Source: CAZWMK01 sp964635065 | GTDB taxonomy: Bacteria > Pseudomonadota > Alphaproteobacteria > Sphingomonadales > Sphingomonadaceae | Reading direction: 5' to 3' | Length of the DNA: 12,520 bases | Assembly (NCBI GenBank): GCA_964635065.1 | Contig: CAZWMK010000075.1 | Span: 1-12,520, forward strand | Shown: positions 12,421-12,520 of the stretch, one piece after another | How the letters are laid out: each line of letters begins with the position of its first letter | Numbering within the stretch: the stretch's first letter is position 1 | Position numbers and translations under genes: made by a program | The notes under the pieces: generated by a model | The model's input: the letters and a program-made list of their open reading frames with translations, nothing else | Databases searched by the model: none | Told to the model about the DNA's origin: nothing

Positions 12421-12520
12421 TTGAGCCGGTTCAACCCGAAGGTCGCCGACGGCCGCTGGCAGCGCATCTGGGAAGAGCGCGCAACATTTTGCGCGGACAA
12501 CGCAAGCGAAAAGCCCCGGA
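12421..12520 (+). CDS. leuS: Leucyl-tRNA synthetase, N-terminal fragment (runs off the window)
   Basis: The first 33 codons of a gene that continues past the window. The translation SRFNPKVADGRWQRIWEERA followed by TFCADNAS is the characteristic N-terminus of alphaproteobacterial leucyl-tRNA synthetase, just before the HIGH-containing catalytic domain, which is not in view. The start is TTG at 12421, with AGAGG (12411-12415) 5 nt upstream; no ATG is available nearby in frame. It probably shares the transcript of the DUF3576 gene, since no terminator or clear promoter is seen in the 56-bp gap. Confidence 0.85.
   Translation, partial: MSRFNPKVADGRWQRIWEERATFCADNASEKPR

Overview
The window is GC-rich, densely packed chromosomal DNA whose gene families and order point to an alphaproteobacterium, most likely a sphingomonad (Sphingomonadales). 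The pointers are a two-domain thioredoxin/TPR protein with a CGPC motif, the LON-domain and Trm112 pair beside a UbiH/COQ6-type hydroxylase, ftsK followed by lolA and xthA, and a DUF3576 lipoprotein directly before leuS. No insertion sequence, integrase, CRISPR array, tRNA or rRNA was seen. It reads as a housekeeping region.

Layout. (1) Positions 1-1674, + strand: the end of a thioredoxin/TPR co-chaperone gene, a stand-alone LON substrate-binding-domain gene and a Trm112-like gene, tightly coupled. (2) 1747-2982, - strand: a ubiquinone-biosynthesis-type FAD monooxygenase, convergent with the first block. (3) 2983-3357: the largest gap. It holds an AT-rich divergent promoter region, a probable small structured RNA ending in a textbook rho-independent terminator, and the ftsK leader. 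(4) 3358-8463, + strand: ftsK and lolA, a 235-bp spacer with strong inverted repeats, then xthA and ribA overlapping by 4 bp. (5) 8464-9669, + strand: an unrecognised 201-aa protein preceded by a full-consensus sigma-54 promoter, then a compact YkuD-type L,D-transpeptidase. (6) 9657-10929: a YggS-type PLP-binding gene (- strand) and a ThiE/TenI-like gene (+ strand) start back to back. The two starts sit symmetrically around one palindromic CTATAG element. (7) 10970-12364: an outer-membrane beta-barrel gene (-) and a DUF3576 lipoprotein gene (+), divergent, each with a TATAAG -10 element and with a CRP-like palindrome between them. (8) leuS enters at 12421 with a TTG start.

The genes mostly serve core functions: envelope biogenesis (LolA, L,D-transpeptidase, beta-barrel protein, lipoprotein), chromosome segregation and repair (FtsK, ExoIII), cofactor metabolism (UbiH-like, RibA, ThiE-like, PLP homeostasis) and protein quality control (CnoX-like, LON domain). 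The interest lies in the regulatory DNA: two sigma-54-type motifs, one of them directly before a candidate small RNA, the symmetric and probably leaderless divergent promoter, and a CRP-like site. I found no convincing new multi-gene system.
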